64,000 bases of DNA from Diospyros lotus. Taxonomy: Eukaryota > Streptophyta > Magnoliopsida > Ericales > Ebenaceae. The stretch is from NCBI RefSeq assembly GCF_014633365.1, contig NW_026267104.1:6880587-6944586 (forward strand), in the 5' to 3' direction. Shown piece by piece: positions 47,137 through 58,678 of this stretch. Numbering within the stretch: the stretch's first letter is position 1; every line of letters begins with the position of its first letter. Made by a program: the position numbers and the translations under genes. The notes beneath the pieces were generated by a model. It saw only the letters and a program-made list of their open reading frames with translations. It had not been told where the DNA came from and did no database searches.

Positions 47137-47660
47137 ATGGGAAATGCTGCTTGTACCTAAGGGTTTACTGAAAATATTAATATTATTTTTATTTAAAAAA
47201 TTCTATTGGTACATTATTGTGTACACTTTAGATTATAATAATGTGTTAATGTCTAAAATGTCCTTACTCAAGGCGGTGAGATGTAGTGAGGCGAAGGATA
47301 TTTATGTTATTTATATACATTGTGTAACTCAAAATATATATAAATAATGTATAAATAACATTACTCTTTTTATTTTTGTTTTCAACCTTTTCAAATTGAC
47401 TCTCAAATCCCCAAATTGAAACTTCCACACGAAACCCTTTGGCCTTGAAAGAGAAATCCGTCACCACCGCTTGCACCACCGTCGCCCTTGAAAGAGAAAC
47501 CCGTCACTGTACCCACCACCTACCGTCGCCTGCACCCACCACCGTCGCTGACCCAGAAATCCCCAAATTGAAACCCACAACCCTTCGAGGCCTTGAGAGA
47601 GAAAGGGAAACCGCCAACCACTGCACCCGCCACCTACCATTGCTCTTACCCGCCAACTAC
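47137..47660. repeat. Dispersed repeat interrupted by a nested MITE (uninterrupted relative at 58395-58560)
   Basis: TTGTACCTAAGGGTTTACTG at 47152, then AAAATATTAAT, continue after the nested insert as TATTTTTGTTTTCAACC, TTTTCAAATTGACTC and TGAAACTTCCACA. The minus strand of 58560-58395 reads the same blocks without a gap. The right end (47460-47660) is rich in CCACCG-type triplets; the border is approximate. Confidence 0.8.
47195..47366. mobile_element. 172-bp nested MITE, Mutator-like
   Basis: Flanked by TTTTTATTT on both sides (47186-47194 and 47367-47375). Right end read inward, GAGTAATGTTATTTATACAT, matches the terminus of the 46210-46933 element; the left end is a weaker inverted match (TTCTATTGGTACAT). 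The relative at 58395-58560 shows the pre-insertion sequence with one TTTTTATTT. Confidence 0.85.
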
Positions 47661-48833
47661 TGATGATCTTGGACAAACTTACCCTTCTGATGCCCTGTAA
47701 GTGCTCTAATTCTACTCCTTTCCTTTTTTTGATAACTTCCCCCCGAGCAAGGAGCCTTTAATGAGAATCGCACTCTCTTTATGCAATGATTGCACAAGGT
47801 TGAGTGTGAGCTGGGGTTTACTCGAACTAGGGTTTGGTTTTACATTGGATGTCCACTGGAAGAGATGAATTGATTGAATACAAGAAGTTCGTGTTTTTGT
47901 TGCATATGCTGTTTTTCACAGTTACATTGTGCTAATTTTGATGTGAACATGGATATTGTTGTAACATTTAGCAGTTATTAAGATATCCATTCAAAGTTAT
48001 AACTATAGATGCAACTGCTGTTAAATCATTAAAGGGACAAACAACTGACAAATACACCAAACCAACATGTAAAATAAGGTTAAAAGGGAATGGGTTGGTT
48101 TCTACATGATGAAATCCTCAGAAACTACTAGGAACTCGTTGAGAAAAACATGTGTTTATGTTAACACATAAGGGTCCAGGGACATTGCCCCTAGATTTTA
48201 AAGGATATTTAGAGTTTGATCCATTTTGTTCATCTTGTCGTTTCATTTATGATATTAAATATGATATGATTGATATTATAATTTATAATTTTTTATAAAG
48301 TCAAGTCTATTCAAAGTGTTATTTAAGAGTTTCAATGATATTCTAATAAGTTAAGTGATAATATTACTAATTCTTTTATCTTTTAAACTCGACAAAGAAT
48401 GCCAAGGATCACACTAGGACTTAAAGAGGTGTGTCTAAAGATAATGAGACAAATTTAAAACCCTAAAATCACCAGCATAACTACTGCAGCTAAACTAGCA
48501 TTTTGCTTATAACCAAGTGTTCTTCTATTACTTTGTAATTTTGTGACCGATGATGTTATCAATGACTCTGTAATTCTTGATTGCAATTGATGTATTGTAG
48601 CGATTAATTTCTTTCAAAAATTTTTGCTTGAATTTGAGGTTTCAAAGTGCTTAACTTAGACGATTGAAATTGCTTATGTGAAAACAGTCTTAAATAATTT
48701 AAAGTAGCATTTCTTACTGAAGTAAATAATTGTAACTTAAGATTAGTTGCTTTGATTTTACATGTTTCGACAATATGACACTCCTTGCTGAAATATTGTT
48801 TGTCTATGATTGTGGACGTTGTAGAATCTTACA
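47661..48833 (+). other. Upstream region of the zinc-finger ORF
   Basis: AT-rich, no domain recognised. TTGTAG at 48819-48825, ten bases before the ATG, could be an acceptor of a leader intron. Confidence 0.4.
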
Positions 48834-49259
48834 ATGACGAGAAAGAACAAAGGAATCTGTCATAGTTGTAGACGTCCTGGTCACAACTTATCGAGATGTC
48901 CCACAAAGCAACATTGCCCTTCATGTGGACAGGGGTTTGTGAAATGGATGGAGGTAGAGAAGAACACGGTGAACAAAGGACGGATGTTCTTTTGTTGTAG
49001 TGTTGAGTGCGGATATTTCAAGTGGGGTGATGAATGCCCCCAAAAGAAACCCGACACTTTTGGAGAACAAGCAAGTGGAGGGGTGTATGACGAAGGTGAA
49101 TCAAGTGGTGTTGTTTTGGCCAAATCATCCGCCACAAAGGAAATGAAACAAGATATGGCTCAAGTATTCAAACTTCTTGCTCGCATTTTTGAAGAAGAAG
49201 ATGTGGAGATATCTCTCAATCTAACGATTCACAAGGGAAAAGGAAACGCATGTTCTTGA
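48834..49259 (+). CDS. CCHC zinc-knuckle plus GRF zinc-finger protein (141 aa)
   Basis: Residues 9-22 form a CX2CX4HX4C zinc knuckle (CHSCRRPGHNLSRC), a single-stranded nucleic-acid binder. Residues about 28-67 match a GRF-type zinc finger: paired Cys (CPSCGQG), an N-x-GR-x-FF-CC core, then CGYFKWGDEC. GRF domains bind DNA in topoisomerase III, NEIL3 and APE2 relatives. The acidic, helical tail has no known domain. The frame is complete and single-exon with a plausible ATG context (TTACAATGA). Such small CCHC-GRF proteins are common and multicopy in plants. They may derive from transposons, and this one sits in transposon-rich DNA. Function unknown. Confidence 0.65.
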   Translation: MTRKNKGICHSCRRPGHNLSRCPTKQHCPSCGQGFVKWMEVEKNTVNKGRMFFCCSVECGYFKWGDECPQKKPDTFGEQASGGVYDEGESSGVVLAKSSATKEMKQDMAQVFKLLARIFEEEDVEISLNLTIHKGKGNACS

Positions 49260-51089
49260 TGGTTTTGAGCTGCCGACCTTTTCCTTCTTGGAAATATTTC
49301 CATGTTGTATTATATAATCTTATAGAAATGTTATTGCATGACTGTTAATCCTCTCCTTTTTTCTATGGTTGTAAGATGTTAGTTATTGCTTATTCCTTGG
49401 TATGCTTATCATGTCCCTCTTACTTTGCAATAAGTGTTTCAGGGTTGATTTGTGTGGCTTCTTGAGCATTGTGTGTAGCAACTACAACGCTTAAGTTGAG
49501 CAAATCATTCTTGTAACATGAATTTCATGGACAAGTTATATCAACAATTGAAATACATTTACACTTGAACTGTATACTTGTTTTAGTAAAGCTTAATGTA
49601 GCTAATAATTTTCTTCAGCGCATGTTTCATCTGTGTCTAAGCACTAAGTGCTAAATAAATACCCTTGTGAATCCAAATGAGAAACATAAAAAAAGTAAAC
49701 AAATGAATTCATTCTTGGATGTGTTTGAGTTTAACACTTGTTGGGGCATGACCATCAAATTTGTGCCCATATATGTCCAGCATGCACATGACATTCTCTA
49801 AGAGCATTTTCGGAAGACATGTCAGTGGAAAGAGTTCTAATCCTTAGATAAGTTTGGCCACTGTTCCTCCAGCATGTCAGTGGAAGGCATGAAAGCTCTG
49901 AGAAAATTTTCATTTAGCCACTGTTCCTCCAGCATGATATACAATGTGATAAAACATTAACTTGATAATTCTATTTAGAACTACTAATATCCTAGTGAAG
50001 GGATATTATACAACATTCCCTTCCATTTCCCAACATCCTTTCCATCTTTAATTTGGTCTTATCTCACATATGCCAATCACAGGTTAAGATTAGGCTGCCA
50101 ACCAAAGGTAATGTCATCTATTGGTATAATCAAGATGCTTAAGTAATCAAGCTTAGATCTCCTAATGTCCCACTGCTATCAACAAATTATGATTCATTTA
50201 CTTACAATAGTTGCTTAAATATGGAGAAATTGGCCTAATTGTGGGTTAAAGGCCAGAGTACGATTTTGAAAAATAGAATATAGATCAAGTAACTATGAAT
50301 TAGGAAAACCTCATAAATCAAATCGTTCACTACTGTAGCATCGGTTCAGAGAAAAATGTAAGAGAAATAGATAATAGGACGATAATTTAAGGAAAGAGCA
50401 AGACATTGCAATTATCCTTAGCTTTCAATTTCCTCACACCACCATTCCAGTAAGGCTCTTAACCCTTAGATTTGTAAAACTCACGCTCCTGGCCCTCCTG
50501 CAAGTATTGATTAAAATATTGTACTGGCAGAAACAAAACATTATAGCGTAAGCTTCCCATAATATTGAAACAACAACATATTTCTGAAACTAGTGTAGGA
50601 ATACCTGAAGCAGTGAATACAAGTTTGGGAAATAAAGTAGGTCTCAGGGGGGATGGTGATAGTTGTTGAGCATAGTGTATATGTTGATGCATGTAAGGTG
50701 CTCTAGGTGGTTGGAAATTGCTTCTTATATACGCTTGAGATTACCTTTGCAGCTGAAACAAAAAATATCCAACAAAAATATGCATTTTCATATGCCTCTA
50801 ATTTTATAACTCTACATTAATGGATTTGGTTGCAATATAATATTTAAGTTAAAATGTTGATAATAATTAAGAAATTATCAATGACTGATCTGGCCAAAAT
50901 ATGGGATACTGGGCTGAATGTGAGGCCTATGATGGTTGTGAGTCTTCACCAGCTAGTGAACTATGTTGTGCGTTGCTTTGGACCCTTATTTTGCCTCTAT
51001 TTGTCCTCAAAATTCCATGTACGTCAACCAATTGTCATTATTAAATTTATCATTTTCCAAAAACAAATAATTATCAATAAAGGCATACC
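49260..51089. other. Interval without a supported gene
   Basis: The 3' flank of the zinc-finger ORF, then AT-rich DNA. Near 49800-49935 two imperfect repeats share CATGTCAGTGGAA and GCCACTGTTCCTCCAGCATG. ORFs at 50459-50692 (-) and 50854-51093 (+) show no recognised domain. Confidence 0.45.
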
Positions 51090-52472
51090 TTGAATTTCTT
51101 AGAACTCTTCTCCAATGGACATTTTTTCTGTAATTTCTTCGGAGCTCCTTTAGTTCTCGAGCATTTCGAATCCAACATGTTCCCGTTTCCTACAGGTTCT
51201 GTTGCTTAGGAATTAAGGGCCACCTGTGTACTTGATTGGGAATGGAGATTACTTCCACTACCATGTATGGATTGCGAGATGGAAAGCTGAGCTATTTGAA
51301 ATTCGATCCACTCCATGATCGCACAAACTTGGTCTTTATCATTGGCCACCAAGTCTGCTACCTTAGCAAAGGCAGTACACATTTTGTTAAATCTTACTTG
51401 AGCATGAGTGTATCCAACTATCGTAATTAACTACAACTCTCATGTATCGTCTACTCATATATCTCATCTAACCCCTGAGGATATACTTCTCAGGAAGTGT
51501 AGTGACATCATTATGGAGCAAAACTGATATCTCATGCTTACACACTATTCCCCTAAACTCGAATAAATGACAACTACAAACAAACTCATGAGTCTCTCTT
51601 TGAAATAAAACTGTAAACATTTTTGTCCTCACTTCTTCGTCGAGCATTACATCTTCTCATACATTATACCTTGTCATCAGACAACCCACATTAGAAGATA
51701 TAACTTCATAGTACACATTCCTAGTAAATTCCTCTTGAAATTTCCTAAACTTTGATATTGTGTACTGTAATATCCCATATCTGTGTGAGGTCATCGCCTA
51801 ATTTGGGTAAGTTTAAAATACCGAAAAGTGGGTTTGATAATAAAATAGATCACCGGATCAACCGAAGGGAGTACCTAGGACCCTAGATAATTAAGAAAAA
51901 TGGTATAGTATCATCGAGTAATATAAGTCATGATTTTTGGTGATAAAAAAAAATTGGATCAGGAACAGTTTTCGGTACAGTTGTCAACTAGGCTGAGCAA
52001 ATCGAATCGACGTAGGAGACGTCTGAAAAGTCAACAGAGCATGTCAAGGACTAATATTTTATGTATAAAACAACCCTTAAGTGATTTTAGGTTAAATCGG
52101 GTGGATTTAGGGTCAAAACAATCAGTCGGGCCTAAGTGCAATTTTCTAAATTTGCCCGAGGGAGGTCAAAACGGTAATTTTTCGAAAGTTTCAAGGGTGA
52201 AATAAGAATTACTAATCTTGTGGGTCTAGGTGATGGTGTTGGGAAGATTAGGGGCTTGAGAATAAGGGCCAAAATGCAAAAGAAAATTTCAAACGGGTTA
52301 AAATGTAATTTTCGAAAATCTGCCCAAGCATGGCAGATCTGGCTACTATTTTTGGCTGGAAAATCCAGAGATTTGGCAGCCAAGCTTCGTCAGAGCATGG
52401 CCAAGGATGGTCCAGGAGGCGTGTGGGAGAAGCTATGGTCGGAAATTAGCCACGTAGGGGTCGATTTTGACC

Positions 52473-52480
52473 TATAAATA
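52473..52480 (+). promoter_or_regulatory. TATA box within the LTR
   Basis: TATAAATA about 0.7 kb into the LTR marks the likely U3/R promoter. Confidence 0.5.
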
Positions 52481-52743
52481 GCAATGGGTTTTGGCCGATT
52501 TTGAAGCATCAAATTTCTCGAGTTTGAGGGCGAATCGAAGGAAGCTAATAAGGGGCTTTTGATCCTTGAGGTGAGAGGAGAGTTTCTGGAGATTTTCGTG
52601 AGTTTTCGAGCCGATTCAAGGGTGTTTCGAAGGCTGATCAGAAAAGTGAGGCGGACCACCGCGCCACACCTGAAACTGCTCGATCGAGGGGTTTTCCAGT
52701 GTGGTTTCGGCCAGGGGTTGGTGCCATCGTGATCGACTAGAAG

Positions 52744-54105
52744 TAGGGGTGTTCAAAAATTCAGATAAACCGATTTAACCGAACCGAACCGACCGGTTCG
52801 GTCGGTTCGATTTCGGTTACCAATTTAACAAAAAATCAGATAGTTGGTTCGGTTCAGTTATTTGGGTCCAAATAACCGAACCGACAACCCGTTCTCACTT
52901 CTCAGCCCCCAACACACACCCCTGCGCCCCCCTCCTCCAACCCAAGTTCATTGTTTAGGCCCTGCACACCCAATAGCCCGAGAGTCGCCCCCCATCCCCC
53001 ACCATTCGAAGGCGACAGCATCGAACCCTAGGTCCTTAACCGGCTAACCCTCACCTTGTCATTGCCATCGAACCCAAACGCCCTCGTCAACGTCATCGTC
53101 GCCGTCGTCTTCTCCCCCCCTCCCAACACCTATCGCACGCTCTGCGCTAGATAGCTCGAGAGTCACCCCCTACCCGTCGAAGGTGAGAGTAAACCAAACC
53201 CTAACTGGCTAACCCTTACCTCGCCATTGCCGTCGAACCCAAACGCCCTCATCGTCGGCTTCTCCCTCCCCAACACCCAGCCCCTTTGCATTAGCCGCCA
53301 GATAGCTCTCGAGTAACCCCCACCCATCGAAGGCGAGAGCAAACTGAACCCTAACCGACTACCCTTCACCTTGCCTTTGTCGTCGGCTGCCTTCCCTTCG
53401 TCCGTTCGCCGTCGCCCCTTCATCCCTTCTCTCTCAAGAGACCGAGAGTGAGTGATTTCGAAACCCTAACCCTAACTTGTTTCAGATTCAGTTTGTTCTC
53501 ATTTGTCGTTTGTTCATTTGTTAATTTGTTTTAGATTTAGTTTGTTCATTTGTTAATTTGTTTCTGATTCAAGTTTGTTCATGTCCTTCAACAGGAAAGG
53601 CAATTGCGATGTGCTTACAGCATTATATCTTGGCATTGGAGACTACTGTGATGATCCCTACATTTCTTGTTCCCTTGATGGGTGGAATTGATGTCAATCG
53701 GTTAGTCCTCTTCTAAGTTCTCTTGGTGTAGAATTTGTGTTTTTATATCATTCTCAAAACACCAGTTTTGGTTCATTTTTTGTCATTCAATCTTCGATGT
53801 CACACATTGTTGTTTTCGTATTTGGCTGCTGGTAATCAAGGTTGAATGAAAGAATGTTAATTATTTGCCATTCGGTTTTGATTAGGTCGGTTTTTGTGTA
53901 GGTTCGGTTTGATTTTTTGGGTAGGCTTTCGATTCGATTTTTCGTTCGGTTAGCTCAAATTCAGAATCGGTTAGTTCGGTTTCGGTTAATTCGATTAGTG
54001 TAGATTTTCAGTTTGGTTCGGTTCAGTTATATGCTTAAGGTCAGTTCAGTTCAGTTAGTTAAAATCAGGCGGTTCGATTCGGTTATAACCGAATGCACAC
54101 CCCTA
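52744..54105. mobile_element. hAT-type non-autonomous element carrying a captured host exon, 1362 bp
   Basis: Perfect 8-bp target duplication ACTAGAAG (52736-52743 and 54106-54113). Ends TAGGGGTGTTCAAAA and, inward, TAGGGGTGTGCATT. Subterminal arrays of GGTTCGGTT/AACCGAACC motifs lie at about 52770-52885 and 53870-54090. Three imperfect GC-rich repeats of about 180 bp lie at about 52970-53400 (each with GAACCCAAACGCCCTC or GAACCCTAACC text). A transporter exon lies at 53595-53700. No transposase, so it depends on an autonomous hAT elsewhere. Confidence 0.92.
53595..53700 (+). pseudogene. Captured exon of a nucleobase-ascorbate transporter (NAT/NCS2) gene
   Basis: The segment is bounded by splice-like sites (TTCAACAG before, GTTAGT after) and reads 34 open codons. 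It contains CLQHYILALETTVMIPTFLV followed by PLMGG, the first transmembrane signature of plant NAT proteins with its QH motif. It lies in hAT DNA with no adjacent NAT exons, so it is a transduplicated fragment, not a working gene. Flanking intron sequence seems to have come with it. Confidence 0.85.
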
Positions 54106-55037
54106 ACTAGAAGAGAGCTTCCAGCTGGTGTGATCGGGGGAGGATTCTGGCGCCGACCGGCGACCAACTTGCTGGAGAAGAAAGAGCACGTGCAATACGC
54201 GCGTGGCTGCCACGAGCAGCACCACTCGCCTGCGCGTGAGGGAGTGTGAAGGCTTAGGTATTTTTGAATTTTTTTTTATTATTTTGAGAAAAATAAATTA
54301 GAAATTATGGTGGAATAAAATTTTGAAAAATGTTGGAGGAAATGGTTATTTTGTAATTTTCAAGGGAAACAAGGCTTATGAAAAATAGGAGGAAGTATAG
54401 GAAAATTTTCAAAAAATTCTATAAGTCAAGGAATATTGATTTATGAATTATTGTAAAGAAAAATTGAGGAAAAACCTTGAGTAGGTATTTATTTGAATTT
54501 TTGAAGAGAAACATAGGGGAAATAAGAAAAAAATTAGAGAAAATAGATATTGATATTTTTTTATGAACAAATATGATGCTTAGGGTGCCTTGAAGCTTGA
54601 GGTGAAGTGACTCATGCAAAGTTTGAGGTGGGCACGCAAATCGAGGCATATCGCGCTTTTTGAGAAAATTTAAGTTGCGTCTAAAGGTGAATAGTTCTAC
54701 CAGAAAAGCTTGAGTTGTTCAATCCAATTCTTGTGCATATTCTTGTTACTTGATCACTTTGATTTATCGTGAGGGGCTGGGTTCGTGCGATGGTTCGTCC
54801 AAACGATTATTTACACATGTATTGAATCTCGTACAATAAATTGCATACATTGAAATGTTGATTTTATGCTATGCATGTTATGATTTTCAGCATTAGCATG
54901 TTATGTGTTGTTCACGTGAGACGTGTGTTGTTAACCTGTGACGTGGCCCTTGAGTGACAGCACTCGGGATGCGTGCCAAGGATTAATACTATATGGCCTA
55001 CTTAGGACGGAGCTGAGACAAACTTCACCCTATGGTA

Positions 55038-55123
55038 CTCAAGTGGCGGGGCTGAGAGTGGACACCACCCCGGTTGTTGGCTCAAGTGGCGGGGCTGAGA
55101 GTGGACACCACCCTAGGTTCCTT
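55038..55123. repeat. Tandem 43-bp duplication inside the LTR
   Basis: CTCAAGTGGCGGGGCTGAGA starts at 55038 and again at 55081. The copies are nearly identical. Confidence 0.93.
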
Positions 55124-57417
55124 TGAGCAATAGCATTAATACTGAGGTGTCGTCGATTCTGGGAATAGTGCTGATGTGATACTCTTGGGGCTAGGGTTGG
55201 GTTGAGTTGGGTTTTGGAATGCTTTTGAGTAGGAGTGTAATGCCTAACCATGATAATGGGGTGATTCTCGGGTTCATATGTCAAGATTGTCCCTCTTAAG
55301 CAGGATTGTGTTTGTCAATGGGTTGATGTGGTCGTGTCGCCTTTTGAGAGATTGCATTTCCCCCGGTTAGGGCTAAGTGTTATGTGGAATTCTCTTAGGC
55401 TAGGGCATGTTAGGATTTGTCAGTTTTATATATGATTTTTCATATCTGTATGAAAATGTTTTTGAACTCTCATTTAAATGATTCAGCATCTAATTTGGAC
55501 TATGTCTCTGGAATATTCAACGTTCTAGGTGAAAGCAGTGGTGCCAAGGGAAATGATGTCTTCGAGATGTAGCTGTTGTGTTTAGTTTTGGTAGATCTTT
55601 GTCTATGATTACGATGTTCAGAGGTTATGTAATATTTTGATATTTTCATGTGAAACGTCAATTTGGTTATTTAACTGTGAAAGGAATTTATCGATTATAT
55701 ATCATTGAGGTTTCGATCCTTGCTTCCACTGATGTGATTGATGATACCTGTCTTAGTCTATTAATTTTTTAAATTTTGATATGCTGAGAAGGTATAATCG
55801 GGATTGTCGGGAAATGAATATGATGGGAGTATGTATATCGAGAGACTTATGTTGTGTGTATGATGTTGAAAAAAAAAAATATTCCCGAAATCTTGAGGTA
55901 ATGCGCATTCTGGGAAGACAGGGCGTTACATGTACATTTCCTGAAATTATTTTTCAACTGGATAGTTAGTAGCATATGGGACCATTAGCGAGAATGACTT
56001 TAAATCTGCTTAAAACTCATTTTCAACTTTACTCCTAAGTGCTCGCTCATATTGTTTAACAAATTGCTTAAAGAAAGTTTTGGAATGAACATACCTATCA
56101 AAAAATGTGTTCATACTCTCACTACGTTGAGTTGTTAACATCCCTACTCAGAAAATAGTTTTCAAGAAGCATGGAACTCGACAGCTTCTGTTTTCGAACA
56201 GTCCAGTCCAAATAGCCAGTCGTTCCCATGCAAATCAAACCTATCAACCATCGCAATCCAACCATACTCAAATTCTTCTTGACATTACGCATCATACATT
56301 AGAATGTGTATTGCCAAAAGTATCAATCCCTTACACGAATGACTCCCAAATTTTTCAGGTAACTTCTTTAGCATATGCCATAAACACCATCTATATTTCG
56401 TATCAGAAAAAACAATTTCAATTGATGCTTGCATGGTCCTGGTTGATAATTATTCCACTAGGAGCCTAACCATGCATACATTGAAACCATGTCCTAAAAA
56501 GCCAAACAAAGGTCTTCGTATGCTCATTCGACAATAGACCACAACCGAGCAAGGTTAACTGTCTATGGTGATTCACTCCGACAAAAATGGTGAAAGACAT
56601 GTCGTCCTTATTAGTCAAGTACGTCATATCAAATGTTACAACATCTTCGAACTCTTTATACGCTTGTATGCACCTGTTATCAACCTAAAATATATTATTC
56701 AACAAACATTTCTCGTCCAAATCCATACTGAAATAGAAATTGACACAACTTGTTTGCATTTTCAAAAAGTAGGCTTGTATTGCCACAACATCTCATTCTC
56801 CAAGTCGTAGTCGCCTCACTTTTTCGACATAGTTTTGACAATCTTTTTTTATGCATGTTAACTGGTCGTATCTATCAACTTCAACAACAGCCAACTTAAA
56901 ACTTTTGTGTAAGGGAATCCCAACTAAATCATTTACTTCAAGCCTCCATTTAACATGTACACTAACTTCACGATTGCATCGATAAATCCTGGATTTAGAC
57001 GGACTTGTTTTATGATTATATTCAAGATGTACTTTGTTAATATGCCAAACATTATTGACATCTGAACAAGATGTTATCCTAGCTTTACAGCCTGTCTGGA
57101 TTGTTGGTTGGGGCTTAAGGAAGTGCTTGTGTTACCAACTCTACTACCCCTTCTCGACTACATTCAAATGCCACATATCTCACAACGACATCATCACCAT
57201 TTTTTGAATTTCTTTTTCTAACTAAAAAGCTTACATTATAAGCATATCTTTTATAAAAATCAAACAATTCATTGACATCCTTAAACTTCATCCCAACCTC
57301 CAAGACAATTTAAATGTCTTTTACTGAGATTTCATCATTGCACACATCACGATTTTCTGTGACTAGCCATTCATCAGGGACTTCGAAATATTCATTTTCG
57401 AAACTATACGTTTCCTA

Positions 57418-58390
57418 AATAAGACGATACAAAAAAATTAAAAAATAATTCTACAAACTGTTGAACAAAGTAAAAGAAATCAAAATCCTACAAAGCACAC
57501 AATAATGCTAGATGTTGCAAAGCTAATAGCATTCAATTCTCTTATTCTTGTTAATGTATCTTAAACCTTTGCTTATGTTCTTATGAAAAATTCTTGAGAT
57601 CCAAACATGTTAACAGATAGGCTTACAGAATGAGACTAAAAGATTAAAATGCCCTCGCCCATATTGCATTGCACTTTTTCTAATATAATGTGGGTAAGTG
57701 CATTTTAATCTTTTAACCCCCCCATTTTGTAAACATGTCTATCAACCTGTCTAGCCCTGTAGAAGGACTCTATTCTTATTCTTATGTAGTGCACATACAT
57801 ATTAATTTGAATTAATAGGTTCTTGGAATTCTAAGGTACCATATTTGATTATTGAGTTAGAAAATAAAGTCATTTATTAATTGTATTAATTATGATTAAT
57901 TTAATTGAAATAAGAAAAAAAAACTACGAATCTGATAAACTTTTTTTATCTATAAAAAAAGTAGCAAATAATACTGGAAAAATTATATGTCAACAGAGGT
58001 AATAACAAAGATGTAATATTAAATGCTAATAATAATTACATTAAAATATTAATATCCAACTAGTTCTAATTTCTTCAATTGCATTCAATTCTATCATAAT
58101 TATTTGGTGATAAAATCCACAAATCTACCAAACAATACAGTAACTTGGAAGTCAAAATCCTAATAATGCAATTTTATATATGAAATTAATAGTTCATCTT
58201 TTTGCAATGCTAGAAGCTAAGCAAAGTCACAAGAATTTTGGTAATATCACTCTATATTAGAAGACTTTTCAATCTTTTAACATATATTATTTCACATATT
58301 ATTATTAATATACAAAAATTATTACAAAGAAAGTGTAATAAAAACTAATATTATTACTTATGTCTGTCATGGATGCAGTGACAGACAGGT
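57418..58390. other. AT-rich intergenic DNA
   Basis: 5' flank of the FRS pseudogene. No coding sequence, RNA gene or terminal repeats recognised. Confidence 0.5.
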
Positions 58391-58394
58391 GAAG

Positions 58395-58560
58395 ATAATG
58401 GCGATACAAGCGACGATGGTAGGTTTCTCTCTCATCGGAGGGATTCACATGGAAGTTTCAATTTTGGAACATGGGAGTCAATTTGAAAAGATTGAAAATA
58501 AAAATAAAATTAATATTTTCGATAAACTCTTAGGTACAAATAAAATTTTCCAAAAGATAT
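58395..58560 (-). repeat. Dispersed repeat, uninterrupted copy (relative of 47137-47660)
   Basis: Minus strand reads TTGTACCTAAGAGTTTATCG, AAAATATTAATTTTATTTTT and TTTTCAAATTGACTC in the same order as 47152-47420, lacking the 172-bp insert. Confidence 0.8.
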
Positions 58561-58678
58561 GTAGAAGTAGTGGGTCTGTATCACACAAATGTCAAACGTG
58601 AGGTGCCTATGATTCAATTAAAAAGTCAAGTAAAATTGACGAATTTTCAACCAAGTGGGAGTGGTGGCGTGTGGAGAT

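Larger units (their letters stand above)
51766..55930. mobile_element. Solo LTR of a gypsy-like retrotransposon, with a nested hAT element
   Basis: Begins TGTAATATCCC and ends GGGCGTTACA, the inverted TG...CA borders seen in many gypsy LTRs, with TGTAC directly repeated on both sides (51761-51765 and 55931-55935). It contains a TATA box (CCTATAAATAG, 52471-52481), consistent with an LTR promoter on the plus strand, but no gag-pol, primer-binding site or polypurine tract. Without the nested hAT it is about 2.8 kb, long for an LTR. It sits inside the FRS pseudogene. Solo LTRs arise by recombination between the two LTRs of a complete element. Confidence 0.88.
51090..57417 (-). pseudogene. FAR1-related sequence (FRS) / MULE transposase pseudogene, split by a solo LTR
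   Basis: On the minus strand, fragments in order match the FHY3/FAR1 family of transposase-derived transcription factors. There is a FAR1 DNA-binding domain (57303-57115, GMKFKDVNELFDFYKRYAY), continued at about 57115-56900 with a KTSPSKSR-like block. The MULE transposase core (about 56640-56400) has FVGVNHH, LLGCGLLSNE and FVWLFRTW. After the LTR gap come YTISKFREF (51750-51725), a SWIM zinc finger CSCHLFEF...CKH (about 51582-51533), and a C-terminal tail to about 51090. Many stops and frameshifts (for example stops near 57310 and 56480) show it is dead. The reading frame resumes across the LTR insertion point when one target copy is ignored. Confidence 0.88.

Noticed and set aside
53163..53423. 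86-aa minus-strand ORF with repeated GFGLLSPS-like text
   Set aside because: Produced by the GC-rich tandem repeats within the hAT element, not a gene.
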